Notes under the pieces: model-generated
Told to the model about the DNA's origin: nothing
Databases searched by the model: none
What the model saw: only the letters and a program-made list of their open reading frames with translations
Assembly (NCBI RefSeq): GCF_002443255.2
Contig: NW_019211458.1
Location: 39,007,897-39,071,896 of the forward strand
Length of the DNA stretch: 64,000 nt
From: Varroa destructor
Lineage: Eukaryota > Arthropoda > Arachnida > Mesostigmata > Varroidae
Direction: 5' to 3'
Made by a program: the position numbers and the translations under genes
Shown: one piece after another, positions 24,501-36,627 of the stretch
Layout of the letters: every line of letters begins with the position of its first letter
Numbering within the stretch: position 1 is the first letter of the stretch

Positions 24501-25281
24501 GGCATCACGCAGAGGCTGGCCAGCGAAGGATCTTTGCACACGGCAACTATAAGGATCGCCGCCAGCCTTACCATTACCCGATTTCCGATGCGACTGCCTT
24601 TTTCGTTGAAGGGGCCACTGCTGCTGCTGTTTGTCGGCCATGTGCCACGGTGTTGGCACGCCAGAGCTCACCGAAGGCGGTCACGCGAGGTAGACAGACT
24701 ACTAGGTCTGTTTGATTAAATAAAATATTTCTTTTTTTTAGAGAGACCATTTAAATAAGAGGGCTCATTGCCAGACGTAAGTCTTATGCAAACCTGGCAA
24801 GCCTCATCATTATATGGAGATCAAATTCGAATGCGTGCAGCGATAAGCAGGTGTTTCCCTGGGCAGGACAACAAAAACTGCGCGTAAGGGATTTCGATGC
24901 TGAAGTTTAATTTATTTACCTTATAAGAGGTAGAGTGAATTTGCTTTGAGATAGCGTATAGATTGCGCTATATGTACGTATGTATAAATATGTCGACATT
25001 TAAAAATGCAAATTAAACTAGATTTGAGATACCCGTTATTATCGTTATTATTATTTCTGTGTAGATGATGTGGTTCGGATCAGGCCTGTGACGGTTACTG
25101 TTTGACCGGATGAACCACACTGACGCTGCTATCGGACTGCAAGTGACAAAGCTCTAATACACACTATACACCATCGATACGTGGTTCGTCGGTGTGTAGT
25201 TTAAATTTAGTCCTATCTAATGAGCAATGAGAGACTTTGGCTGAAACAGGCGACAATAAAAGTGCGTCTGTGTGTATTGTA
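24501..25281. other. No supported gene; one micro-exon-like segment
   Basis: A 35-base segment (about 24743-24777) lies between an acceptor-like TTTCTTTTTTTAG and a GTAAGT donor and is open in only one phase. It is too short to separate from chance. The remainder is AT-rich. Confidence 0.35.
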
Positions 25282-25578
25282 TCAATAGGTTCTACGACGC
25301 CAACCGCTTTCAGTCGGAGAAACTTCGTCAACGCCTATTAACTGCGATATAAATGACTGCCTTTTAGCCCGGACAAAGCTGGTTAGAAATTCTCTTCGAG
25401 CCAACGCTTTCTGGGCTCGACGGTCCCACGTCGGAACCAGGCAGTGCATCGCGCTTGCTCCCGAGTGCAGTTGTGGCGCCGCCTTGTCGAGGGACAGCAG
25501 ACGATTGCGACGGAGATAGCCGGACATTTGGGTATCGTTGGTGACGGGAGAGAGACACTCACAGCTGGCAGTTGACAA
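25282..25578 (-). CDS. Hypothetical frame or exon, 98 codons
   Basis: The minus frame has GC-rich third positions over its first 50 codons and an acceptor-like AACTGCCAG just inside it (near 25566). The product is arginine- and leucine-rich without a membrane span or known motif. A plus-strand frame over the same bases is also open for about 70 codons with similar codon statistics, so the strand is unresolved. It sits 0.6 kb below the phase 1-1 exon on the same strand, but its acceptor phase (2) does not match. Confidence 0.15.
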   Translation of the reverse strand: MSTASCECLSPVTNDTQMSGYLRRNRLLSLDKAAPQLHSGASAMHCLVPTWDRRAQKALARREFLTSFVRAKRQSFISQLIGVDEVSPTESGWRRRTY

Positions 25579-25978
25579 TTGGAAATGGCTTTAAGTAACA
25601 AAAAAACGCGACATTAGAAGTTAATATTGCAAGGAAAATTATTTATCTTCAATTCAACTAACATTACTTATATTTTGTTGCAACTATGAAAATCTGTTTA
25701 CGAAAAGGGTACCTGAAACGCTAATTCTATTTCCTGTTTTCTCTTATATAATTGAATTTTTTTTCTCCATTGGCTAATTTTGCTAAATGAGGGGAAAGCC
25801 TATTATGACGGACCGTTCCTGGGGCCTATGGCGTCAAACCTGGGTGTATGTTGTTAAAAATTCCCGCGAAGAACCCACATGCGGCATTACAAGAACGCTC
25901 GAACGGACATCGGAGAAAACGTCTTTTGCGTTAGCCGCTCTCGGTACCGCTCACAACGGTAGTGAAAGCAGAAAATAA

Positions 25979-26044
25979 ATGCAGCCTGATACTGGCCAGC
26001 ACATAGTGATGCTCTCACAGCTGCTACCGTGCCGGTGTTTCGAG
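25979..26044 (+). CDS. Candidate short first coding exon
   Basis: An ATG after AAAATAA begins 22 codons ending exactly at a consensus donor, TTTCGAG/GTAAGC, phase 0. The peptide has three cysteines and no signal peptide. The next exon was not identified. A symmetric phase 0 exon-like segment at 29549-29590 would fit but is unsupported. It lies 135 bases from the minus-strand exon at 26180-26323 without overlapping it. Confidence 0.13.
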
Positions 26045-26179
26045 GTAAGCTTCGCTTCGAGGTCCAAATCGGTGTCATTTCTTGGTGCTACCTCGCTGTC
26101 GTCGCTCGCAGCGAGCGTCGCCTCAATGACGCCGGTATATTTCCAACGCTATTCGCATTCTGTGTCTCGTTCGCCTCAC

Positions 26180-26323
26180 CCTCAACCTCGAAGAACGTCT
26201 CAGGGTTCAGCAGGGCTACCTCTTTACGACGCGGGGGTAGCGGGAGCTTGCAGGCTGCGATGATCCTATCTCCATCAAAAACTTTTACCAGCGAATCCTG
26301 ACCAGGACTAACGGGGTTCGGTC
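26180..26323 (-). CDS. Candidate internal exon, phase 1-1, 48 codons
   Basis: Read on the minus strand, acceptor TTTCTGTGTCTCCAG and donor GAGG/GTGAGG bound exactly 144 bases, phase 1 at both ends, the usual phase of exons for extracellular modules. First codon positions are markedly G-rich, a strong sign of coding. The encoded stretch includes LVKVFDGDRIIAACKLPLPP and later ALLNPETFFEVEG, alternating polar and hydrophobic residues as in beta strands, with one cysteine. The frame stays open on both sides (26088 to about 26375), so borders could differ. I could not place it in a family. Upstream and downstream exons were not found. Confidence 0.35.
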
Positions 26324-29300
26324 CTGGAGACACAGAAATCGCCGCTTCGCCACCGGCGTCGCACTCGTGCCATTAACACAAACGACGATACGGTTTTTGC
26401 CTTCTTGATGCTTCTTCATTCTAGCAAGCCGGCTGGCAGGCTGCCGGCCACTCACTAGCTAGGCTTCCGAAGCTCTCAGTCTGCTCCCGTTCGGCTCAGG
26501 CCATCCCATGGCATCTTGTGCAGCTACCCATCTGTCCACGTACAGCTGCTGCTATTCGTGCGAATGGCCTCAGCTACAGCACGCGAGATTCCATGACGGG
26601 TAGAAAGACATCTTTCTATACGCATTCGAGAGAAAAGCGCAACGGCATATGTATTAGATAAGCTCGCATTTGTGTCGACGAATGAGAGCCGTTATGCCTC
26701 GTGTCACGTAACGAATTCCTTTTTTCTTCGAACTCATTAAGTAAATTCTAAATCCTGTGACTGGACATGCTTCTCGTGCACCATTTTAGCGGTAAAAATA
26801 CATTCTCAGCGCGAAAGTGGGGTATAGGAAAGATTAGAGTAATATACCCTCTAGACCTACTGGTTTTGAATATGTTTGTTGGGGTAATAATTACACGTAG
26901 ATTATTTTAAACCGGTTGTTCAATAAATAAGATTCTTTAGTAAATAAGATAAAAAAAATTATAATCAGTTGAACGAAAGAAAGAAGAGTAATTCAAGCAA
27001 GTTAGCATTTGTTTAAGTAATGGAGGGTGCTGATCTTGCCGGTGTGCCGTCATCGTATTCTTTAAAAGTGTGTGCTTAATACGTGCCGCCATTTTCCGTT
27101 AAAATAATTGGTTAAGAAAAAGAAATATTCAGGGACTATTTAATTCGAATTAGCGGAAGCTTTTCATCGGTTGTAAACATGACCAAGGGCCTTTGTACGG
27201 AAAAACAGTGTGCTGAAAAATTTCAGCCGGATGAAAAAGTTGGAGCACTTTACGCCACTGTCCATATGTCGGTACTCAACTTTACAGTATGCATAAAAGA
27301 CAGGTTGTTACCGTTATATGGAACACAACGATGTATTATGTTTTGGCGAGCCAAACACTATGCAAATCCCACATAGGCACTTGTGTATAGATCTGATAAT
27401 AATACGTTCTGTACAATCAAGCTAGTCACACAGCAACGGAACAATAATATCGTAGAATGTTATTATGCCTTAAGTCTTATCGCCCCAACACCCGAATCTA
27501 TTTAAATCTGTGGGAACATAATTTACCCGTGCTCAAATGGCTTGTCCGTTACCTTCTCTGGACGTCACCGCTAAGGGAAACCAGTATCCACTAAATGTGA
27601 TTTAATTTCCGTTCTTCTACAGCGTAATTCCAAATATACAAAAAAACAAACGCGAAGTCCAAATGCGAACCAGATAGCAGAAGGACAAGTGGCAATGGTC
27701 GCCAATTTGCAAATGGCGATGTATTCTGCCAACGTATTGCAGACACACGGCAGACGTATAGGTAGCAGCCAATCTATGTTTAACCGACTTTAACGGATGT
27801 ATCGGAGGTTTGTCTGGCGAATAGGAACTTACCCATTTGGTAATGGCTGCAATAGGTGCGTCTGTACGTAAGCAAGCGTATGTGTTTGTGTTTCTGTCTG
27901 TATGGAAAACTGTGTCTGTTGTTCATGATCTGTCTCCGTAGCAAGGACTCGTTGGCGCCATGTAACGGCATCGCCTAGCGGGGCAGTCGTATACGTCGGT
28001 TTGCGGTGTTGGGAGCAGTGCAGAGGGTGGTGGAATAATAGAGATAATTACTCTGCTGAGATAGCTGCCGCCTGTGATAGAGGCGATGGTCGAACGGTGG
28101 AGAAAGTTGATGACCGCGGTTGCCACTGTAGCACCGAAAGAACGACAGAAGCAGTTGTGGCAGCGCAAACATGTATCATAATGGTCTTCGTGGGGATAGA
28201 GCTGACCATGGAAGACGCAAAAAAACGACGGAGTAGGCTTAAGGCAATGCTGCCGAAGGGACGATCGATTGGTCAGTACCTATCAGTTGATGATGGTCAA
28301 CAGGACCAAGATACATGGTTGGCAAGAAAGACAATTCTGTTTCCATTTATAAAAAAGACTCTGATAGAACTATCTAAAGTAGAAAAACGTGCGTCGATTT
28401 CCACATAGAGTTGTATCGAGCGCAAAGGTACGACGGACTCTAGCAGGATCCAAAATAGATATTTAAACTAATAGATTCCAATAGGCCACGCGCCTACTAA
28501 TAGGTTACGGGCATTGTCGAGAAATTAACTAAAGTACATTTCACCTAGGATTGAGTTCTATATATTCGACTATCTGCAGGCGGCGGTGGCTATGAGAAGC
28601 GTAATATCTGCTTTCAAAAACGAGAGACTATCTTCAAAAATCTATCGAGTTCAAAACGGGAGGGTGTCTATAAGCTTTGCGCCAATTGGGCGTTGTCTTT
28701 AAGCAGAGCTTATAGCAATTTGACCTAACAATTAGAAGTGTTGAAAAAATAAGCTAAGGCAATGTCTCTTGCAACTCTTTTGTTTTTTGCTTTACGTTAG
28801 TTTAGATTCTCCGAGTGCAGTATACTAGATAATAACATGGAAAAAAAGAAGCAGGAAAGAAGCAAGGTGTTGCAAGACATTACATGCTTGTCTCATTGTC
28901 AAGCTGATAGTCCTTTGAAAAATTTTACTTTGTTTAAGGGGAGCTCATAAGTTAAATAGGCTCGGTGACTTTGTCCTAAAGCTAGTCCACTTTTGTAATG
29001 TTAAATCGTCTCCACAAGTGAATTCTATATCCCTACAGACACGCACGTATTCTCTACGAATGTACTATAGCTTAATAAATCCTATTATTATTAATTTACT
29101 TACAATCATGTTCATCATTCTCACCGTCTGTATTCAAATGTCGTATTAATTTATAGAATCATTGATCAGATTTTTGTGGTACATCAACGGTTCATTAGCT
29201 TTCTAGAACCCATTTTGGTTTGTGGCCATTTTGCATAGTTAGCAAATGAAAAATTGCAGAGTGCGGAATCCAAGCTGAGCTTTTTTTAAATGCCGCCACA

Positions 29301-29548
29301 GTAAATCGACGTGCCGACGGACAGGTAGAAGCTCTCCATTACGGCGTTACGCCAATCTCAACCGCACCTAAGCTGGCCGTCCTGCAAGGACCAATTAGAA
29401 TTCTGCTTACGACGTATTTATATGTGATTCGGACTTCTTCGTTAGAGGGTCAAATTAGGATCGTCGGACCAATCGTGGGTTCGACCATCATCACCCCACC
29501 TGGCCACTCTCTTATTCATCTGCTTGAGAGAAACTAACGGTATTTTAG
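26324..29548. other. No supported gene
   Basis: A CpG-rich part near 26330-26620 gives way to AT-rich spacer. A small perfect inverted repeat (GCTGAAA/TTTCAGC, two-base loop) lies at 27212-27227. A 135-codon plus frame at 28001-28408 begins in a CpG-rich patch and ends lysine-rich, and has no splice or domain support. Nothing else recognised. Confidence 0.45.
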
Positions 29549-31369
29549 CTATCTCAATTGAACGTATCTCGCATAACATCTAGTAGAGTGGTAAGTATAA
29601 GCAGTTCGTGGCGGTTCACGGAGCCAATAGCGAACGGTCATCCTGAGCTTTGACAAATAGCCATGCGGTGCGCGTCATTACCGTCAGAGAGTGTTTTCTG
29701 TTAGATACGAGTTTTTTTCTTTGTTTTTATTTCTGTAACATTTTAAAAATATTATATTCTAAGACTATTGAAATGAACAAAATAAAGGCCTAACTCGCTT
29801 ACAGTAGCAACTGTGAATCACCCTCATCTTCATTCTGTATAAAAACAACTAGGCTTAAGATGCTCAACTTATTTCTAAGGACACTCGAACAGTGGTTGCT
29901 ATTTAAAATTTAGCAGTCGTAGTGCGCACTGTTTATGCTATGGCAAATATTTTGTCATGAAGGTTCTCCTTTTTCGGTATAAACATTATGATATACGTAC
30001 TCGATTTGAACCTCAGAAGCTTATCCTGATCGAACATGTTATACGGACGGATGAAGTGGAATACATCTCAGCTTTGAGTCGAGTATCAAAGTATCCTATA
30101 TAAAGTTAAAAAAAAAGTAGTCATTGCTAGCTGCTTGTGAGCTAACGTAATGCTCGGGGCTGATGGATCCCGTCTCCATTGCAATCGAATTAAGACATAT
30201 CGTGAAACTGTATTATCGCCCCGGTTTATCAGCTCTAAATTGAAACAATATGACAAAATGAAAAGTATTGCTTTCGTCTATTTTAAACAGCCTAATAGGA
30301 ATATAGTGAAATTGTAAAATATCGAAATCAGCGGCTGGTATATGCATAAAATACGTTGTACGACGTGTACGTAACTGCACACGTGTGATGCTTAGATACT
30401 ATATACCATGCTTAGATCCCTATGTATTCGTTTTGTGTGTAACGTGCATGACCGTTCTGAGCTACCTTTCGTTCCATGTTCAGTAACTCAGCTGTGCAAT
30501 GCGAGATAAACGATTTTAAAGTAGTCAGTTCTAACGATTTTGCTGGCACGTAAAGCTTACTCTAACTCGTTTACCTAGTTACTCTGCTTCGTTGAACGAA
30601 TATTTTCAAAATAGTAAATAATATACCTATCGTTGGGGTTCGAAGGAATCCATGAACTTTATCTAGTCAATATGAAATTACGTGAGGATTACTATGTTAA
30701 TTTTTGCCATTTTTCCACTGCCGGTGAAAGTTACCGAGCCACAGTGCCTCTCTCCCTGTGATATCTTTTATCGAATTTGACGGTGAAGAGAGAATGGCAG
30801 TTGGCAGAATTTGTGGCATTAGTTTGATGCCGGTACTTACGTATATACACACGGTAGTCATTGGATACCTTCGATATGAGACTTTTGTTCTGAGTCCTCC
30901 TTTTTATTAGCGGAGGCTTTTCAAACTGATCACAATTAGCGGTGTTGAAAATTACCCGGCAATTGCTTTACCATTGCTCCTCATTGTTCGGCCTTAGGCT
31001 CGAAACGGAGAGACTTCCGGAACCTTGAAAACGGTCTTCTCGGTATTTACAGAAGGAACAGTGTCTGCTGTGAACCACGAACAGGCCAAGTTGACTAGAG
31101 ACGGCTGAGCTGTGTAGTTTCTGCTGGCGCAGATTGAGGTCGTGGCTCGTCGTCTCTCAGTTTCGACACTCCCGTTTGTACAAGGGCACTTGAGGACCGG
31201 ACTGAGATTCTTACGTTACCCGCCCGAGTGGCTGGCCACCGTGGGGGGTCAGCTGTCCGCCAACCAGCTTTCTTGAGACGGCTTGAAGCGGCAGAGAGCT
31301 GGACGGAACGCTAAGGCTAGGCAGAACAAGAACAACGTATAAGCTGAGCCTGATGGCGTAAAGGAGTAT
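29549..31369. other. No supported gene
   Basis: Starts with a 42-base open segment (29549-29590) between ATTTTAG and GTG/GTAAGT, phase 0-0, possibly a micro-exon and more likely chance. The rest is AT-rich without frames of interest. Confidence 0.4.
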
Positions 31370-31850
31370 GTATGGCACGGGCAACAGGGGACTTCGAGTG
31401 AAAAAGGCGATAGGGCCCGATTCAGTGGGGGTTTAGGAACGGGTGCGACCGGCATTGAGTGACATTACAGCGTTACGGGGAAAGAAAGACAAGACAGGAA
31501 CGAGTTAGGGGAATGCAAGGGAACGTCGAGATTAACCCCTATGAGTTTGGGAACGCGGCTCGTAGTCAGGAGAAGAAGTTAGTTGGAAAGGAAGGATGAA
31601 GCTCTTGCTCATCTCAAAATCCATTTCGCAGAACTCACACAACTCTGTATACTATTGACACGAATGGTAGGGACGACCTGGCAGCGCAAGGGGGTGAAAT
31701 TTGAGTAAATCACTCGATCCGAGAAGGGCAAGAGAGGAACAAGAGCTTGGCCGGCCGGAACTGGCAGGGGCCGAAGCAGGAAAGTGGGCAAAGAGCGGAA
31801 GTGGGCAGAGAGCAGGATGAGGAATGACGTAGACATGAGTTAAACGAAGG
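31370..31850. other. Purine-rich, strand-asymmetric segment
   Basis: The plus strand is strikingly rich in G and A and poor in pyrimidines for nearly 500 bases. The minus-strand frames here (31249-31455 and 31609-31836) are rich in Pro, Leu and Ser, as expected from a pyrimidine-rich strand, and are not taken as genes. Such asymmetry is seen in transcribed DNA and in old GA-rich satellites. I cannot tell which. Confidence 0.4.
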
Positions 31851-33400
31851 GCAAAGCTGTTCCGGCAGCAAAAGCGGTAACTGCAGTCCGTCCTTTCGGC
31901 CTAGGGCTGCTTTAGTTGCGCGATGAACACACAGTCAAATGGCGTAGGCAGAAAGGAAAATAGGACTGCACTGGACTAGTGCAGTGATGTCAGAGGATCG
32001 AGATGACACGGGGTTGAAAGAGAACAGAACCTCTGAGAACGAAATGTAGCCTGGGTTCCATTGAGTGCTTTGACACACATACGACTAACTCGTTCTGCGA
32101 TGTTATCCCAATCCGGCCACCCACCTTCCACTCATGTGTTCATCCATATGTTCTTCAGATAGAGTTTGCTGGACATCGAATCATGCTGGCTCGCTCGAAT
32201 TCCCGTTCGAGTTAACGTTTCCATTGGCGGGGGACACTTGAAGTAGCGGCTACTCTGCCTTCTCAACACAAAGGGGAGAAAGAAAGACAGACGACATAGA
32301 GGTCTCTCCTTCGCATCAATAGCGGAATTATTTAAAAGTGACAACTTTCACGAAAGACGATTGTTTGTGGAATGAATTAAGTGCGTAAACATACGTCTTG
32401 ACAACTGACTGCGAAGTGAACTGGCTAAAAAAACGCAGATTTTTTAATTATTTTTTAATATTGTAAGAGATGAGGTTACGATGGAAGAAGAGATCAGTTT
32501 TACGTGCTGCGATACCTGGATTACGGTTCGGCCTTGCGAGACCGTTTGAGGCTGTTTCAAAAGCGAACCGCTTCATTATAGCGTTTAGATCACTTTTTGG
32601 TTGATATTATTTATGTCCCATTGGAGATTATTCTACCTTCGCAGCTGAATAATTCGGCAACCTTAACATTGCTGCAAATAGAAAATCACAACTAAGCTGT
32701 GGTGGTTATTTACAAGAGTTGTGGGTCTGAGGTAGGCTTCGATATACAAAAAGTAGACACGTATACGGTGTGCACTATAACTTAGAAGGGCCCAATCGAA
32801 TACGCGATTTGAATAGTGACTGTTAGCCGTAATGTTATTAGGTCAGCGATAAATGGATGAGGCGAGAAACAGTGGATGGTCAATAGAAAGCGTCAATTTT
32901 TAACGCGCCTACTAATGACACTGTAGTCCTTTGCTCCTGTCAGTAAGCTGCAACACTGTTAATAATAGATAGGCAAACGTATTTTTATATGGCCATGCCA
33001 AAACGCCATAAGGTGTCTCAAGCTTCCTTCCATGTGGCTGGTGATGATTAGACCTGTCGCAAAATAATGAAATGTACACCCGAATGTACAACTACATCAA
33101 GTATCCGTATAAATCGCCTTTTAATCTATTATAGATACAATCTACCCCAGTGCGTATCAAAGCCCTATCGGTGGGCACAAACTGCTATATTTCCAGTCAG
33201 TCCAAGGCAGTAGACCCTCTCTATTGAGACCTCTGAGGGTCTGGGTTAATTGAGATTTTAATCTGTCTGCCATGGAAGGTAAAATCTCAATTCGAATTTG
33301 CTCGTGTTATTACAATGGAGAAAGTCAGGATACACAAAATCATCAACTTGCAAGCCGTCGCGTTATTTGTTGCATTATAAGTGTAGTCTATTTCTCAGCA
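31851..33400. other. No gene seen
   Basis: Mixed to AT-rich spacer. The minus frame at 32132-32344 has no support. A repeated ATTGAGATTTTA-like motif occurs in both orientations near 33240-33295 (AATTGAGATTTTA and TAAAATCTCAATT, about 24 bases apart), giving a short imperfect hairpin. Confidence 0.4.
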
Positions 33401-33637
33401 CTAGTTAACGATAAAAGTTAGATAGGGTTCCGATATTTGTGTCATTCTAGATAGCTTCATCACAAAATGATCGTTCTCGCCTTTAATTTCACAGTGACCC
33501 TGTTTATGTTTTTTTACAGCAATGGAACTATCGACGATCTTTGAGCTACTATCATTTTTGTATGTGGTACCCTGATTTGATTTTTTTCGTCCATAGTTTC
33601 CGATTATAGATCTAGTGACACCGCAAAACTCTCTCAT
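33401..33637 (-). CDS. Hypothetical 78-residue polar protein
   Basis: The minus frame starts at an ATG with A at -3 (ACAATGAGA) and encodes a lysine/serine/asparagine-rich, hydrophilic chain of 78 residues without signal or membrane segments. Codons near the start follow a purine-N-pyrimidine pattern. No homologue recognised. It borders the interrupted plus-strand frames at 33.66-34.57 kb and may share their origin or be chance. Confidence 0.15.
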   Translation of the reverse strand: MREFCGVTRSIIGNYGRKKSNQGTTYKNDSSSKIVDSSIAVKKHKQGHCEIKGENDHFVMKLSRMTQISEPYLTFIVN

Positions 33638-33660
33638 TGTACCTTAGAGTGAGCGTTCAG

Positions 33661-34566
33661 AGAACGTTATCAGAACTATACGAAGAGATACGAGATATCA
33701 TCGAGTGCTGTATCATTGAAGAATTTATATTCAAAGCGATATGACAAGTCCAGCTCAGTCGATATAGGATTTGCACATTATCGTATCAGCAACCGAACAG
33801 ATCACTGGAACTAGGCCAGTGTCTCTCTTCTATGATCCGTTATCGAAGCTGGGAAGCTCTATAATGAAGCCTGCTTCACCCTGCGGCTAAGGCATACGAT
33901 CCGTAACACGATTGCATTCCATCCAAATCCAGTTATTGCGCATCCGCCAATTCTCTATATCCGTGGGAGATCTGTGAAGATATGCCCAAATACATTGCTA
34001 AAACGTTAGATTCACAATGTATTATAGAGCCGAAGTCTCCGTGAAGTTGAGTCGGCCAATTGTTGGCACGACAGCTTTCGTCCAGCCCCGCCATCAAAGC
34101 AAAACATTTGTCAAATAGCACAGACTTCTCATAATGAACAGACTCATCCTCGATAGATCATATCGGTCCAAAGGGCTGCCTGTTTAAATGAGTCACTATC
34201 CACTCCCTCGGTTACTAAAGAGATAATTGGAAAGGACAAATTTATCCAGGCTCAATAAGACCTGAAATGGAATCAAACGAAACTCAGTTCAAGGTGCCAG
34301 CTGATATCAAAGATCCGGCGAGCTCCTGGTGAGCTATTCGGGGTGAGTACCGCAGAGAAATGATCACAATTGACGAAACGCAGAGCAGCAAAGCAGGAAC
34401 AAGAAGTGGGAAAAGCAATCAACTCGAGCATTCACTGCTATGTAGCAATCCGATTAAGGTTAATGTGCTACATGTTGTTAGAGAAGTTGCGAAACGACAC
34501 TGGGTCAATCCAGTTCAGAGTCGGCCACGTGGGCTCATGGCCTTTGATGGAAGTGGGAATGGGTAA
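33661..34566 (+). pseudogene. Possible decayed coding sequence, interrupted frame
   Basis: One plus-strand phase stays protein-like for about 900 bases but carries roughly ten stops, with no splice sites that remove them all. The clearest part is 34267-34566. An ATG in good context (GAAATGG) opens 21 codons ending in a TGA, and a further 78 codons in the same phase run to TAA, with a strong purine-N-pyrimidine pattern. Around the TGA the sequence reads as a tryptophan, the stop, then AIRGEYRREM. This loosely resembles the W-x-x-L/I-R-x-x-Y-x-R-E end of MADF/Myb-SANT-like DNA-binding domains, which are common in arthropod regulators and transposons. The stop would be one transition from arginine. 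A splice donor (CTG/GTGAGC) overlaps the TGA, so a live first exon is another option. The MADF idea is weak. Confidence 0.2.
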
Positions 34567-36174
34567 TGTACCCATGCTATGAAAGTCAGCTCTTTATGTT
34601 CTATTTTAGAGTAACAACTGCATGTACTCTCACGGTGTGTACTTTGACTGATTTTGTTTTGATTGAAGCAGTCGCGGTCCATTTGCAGTAAACGCTATTC
34701 GTATTGATTCAAATATAAATTTTAAAAACATGAGTCGGACCAAGTACAACGGTCAATTGTAGGATTTTTTAATCTTCGCCGGTATTTGCATAGACGGCGA
34801 CTTCGAATTTTCGATGTTATTATTATTATAATAATAAACATACGTACAAACGGTTATGTAGTCGGTGGACAACTGTAGCTTTTAGGCCAAGGTAAATTGC
34901 ATTGATGTAATAATTAGGATTGTCAGCAACTAGCGATGTAGATAGTTCGAGATGAAGATCTTACTGGCTGATTTCTAAGTTTAATTGACTCATCTTAACA
35001 TGCGTGCTGTGTATCACCCTCGAGACTAATCGTCTTTACGAACGTCATGTCGGCAGGGAAAATTTTACCAGTCCTCTTTACTAGAGGTGATATTTTTTCA
35101 TGCATCTCGCGATTCAGTGAATCCTGTCTAATCCAGCCATAATGATTTAAAACCCCAGTCATTATCTCTTCGTGGTACTCTATCGATAAAACTCGGCAAT
35201 AGGAAAAAGTTATTTATCCAGCTTATAGATATAGCATTTCCCAGATATCCCAACGCATTTGAAAACGCACGCAATGCTGTATTATCGGTACATCTGCAGA
35301 AAAACACCAGTTTCCTCGATCCGCGCCAGACAATGCCGCCACTATCGCTTCGATTCTACCCGTACTAAGACCCACTGCCGTGCCCCGGGCCGACTTCTCT
35401 CGTCCTAAATCATCCACCCACTCTGTAGTATGTTTTACGTATACGTAAAATTCCTATATCGTAATGTATAGGTATGCTTACATTTATCAGTCACTTTAGC
35501 CGCATTACGATCCGTCACTAACGCTGGTCTATGCAACGAAGGCAAGAGTTAATCCAATGCTTTTTACACTGCCGCCAAAGCTAGCATAGGTACATTTCAG
35601 CAGAATCTAAGAGAAGTCAGTGAGCGCGGCAAAGATGCATTAGATAAATGTAGACTAGACTGATAGGATCGGATTAGGTAACAGCCGTTTCGCCGTCTGT
35701 ACTTGTTAATATGCGCAGGCGAACATTATTGTTCAGGCTAAAATGTAGACCCGATCAATAGACCGATAAAGATTACAGTCGATGAGCAATAAGAAAAAGC
35801 AACAGGAACATTATTCTGTAAAACACTGATTAAGGCGGCACGAATGATTCTCCTATCGTGAACATTTTCAGTTGTAAGATAACAATAAATTCTCACGATG
35901 ATCTCTCGGTGAGCTTCGCCATTTCTGCAGTTGTATAAGTACTAGAACGGAAGATAATGTTATCGATAAGTAGCTATTTTTTTGCCTCAGTGATATAATT
36001 CCAATAGGCTATTCGGTCTGTAGCAAACTTACCTCGAGCGAAACTCTGTTAGGTGTAAATAGAGGAATATGCTAATTGTTGTATTGACTTTCAGAGAAAA
36101 GATTCGGTTCAATATATATATAATATGTTAAAAACTAAGCACGATACGGCCCTCTACTTTCCGCTTATTTTACA
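34567..36174. other. No gene seen; includes a perfect AT palindrome
   Basis: TTATTATTAT/ATAATAATAA form a 21-base perfect palindrome with a one-base centre at 34817-34837. The rest is mixed spacer, and the minus frame at 35223-35417 has no support. Confidence 0.5.
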
Positions 36175-36627
36175 ATGTCGGGTCCATCTCAAATCGGCCT
36201 GACACCTTCATCAAGGGATGAGTTCAGAAAAGCAATAGCTCGTAGTTCGTTCTACCGCTATGCTATACCGTGCTGCTGCTGCTGCTGCTGCAGTGGAACC
36301 ATCGCAGTTGTTTCCCGCTCAGCCGCAGCTTCTCGTTTCCCCCCTTCTATGCTTTGCACCTTGTCTGGCGTTTGCACTGCCTTCGCCTGTTCAGTTGCTG
36401 CCGTATCGCTGCTTTCTCTCTGTACCGGTCTTTGCCTTCTCGGTTTGGCCGGCGTGCCTCGTAGTGGCGTGTGTGACATCTTCATTAAAGGCGACCAACG
36501 AAGCGAGAAGCTGCGGGGCACAGGACAGGAGTCACCGTTCAGAAACCAGCCAGCCATCGGAGTTACTTGTCGCTTGCCAGGCGATCCGAGTACGGCCTGG
36601 CTGAGTAGCGGTGATCGTGGTACATGA
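36175..36627 (+). CDS. Longest ORF in window (150 aa), cysteine-rich, doubtful
   Basis: An ATG opens 150 codons across a GC-rich island. The CTG repeat is read as poly-cysteine, which is unusual for a real protein, followed by an Ala/Leu/Ser/Cys-rich hydrophobic region of about 45 residues. The same bases read on the minus strand (36557-36258, or open back to about 36630) give a hydrophilic, Glu/Lys/Thr-rich chain ending in six glutamines. That is a more natural reading, since CAG repeats commonly encode glutamine in arthropod regulatory proteins. Two further frames are open. At most one is real, and all may be by-products of composition. Confidence 0.13.
   Translation: MSGPSQIGLTPSSRDEFRKAIARSSFYRYAIPCCCCCCCSGTIAVVSRSAAASRFPPSMLCTLSGVCTAFACSVAAVSLLSLCTGLCLLGLAGVPRSGVCDIFIKGDQRSEKLRGTGQESPFRNQPAIGVTCRLPGDPSTAWLSSGDRGT
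36258..36557 (-). CDS. Competing polyglutamine-ended frame
   Basis: ATG at 36557, 99 codons, hydrophilic, with a block of acidic and basic residues and then MVPLQQQQQQHGIA before the stop. It reads more like a disordered regulatory-protein exon than the plus-strand alternative. No splice sites or homology decide it. Confidence 0.18.
   Translation of the reverse strand: MAGWFLNGDSCPVPRSFSLRWSPLMKMSHTPLRGTPAKPRRQRPVQRESSDTAATEQAKAVQTPDKVQSIEGGKREAAAERETTAMVPLQQQQQQHGIA
36271..36291. repeat. TGC/GCA trinucleotide repeat, seven units
   Basis: Seven perfect TGC units (CTG/CAG class). They are flanked by the competing frames described for this island. Confidence 0.9.

Noticed and set aside
29440..29520. 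B-box-like GGTTCGACC on the plus strand
   Set aside because: No A box and no foldable cloverleaf around it.
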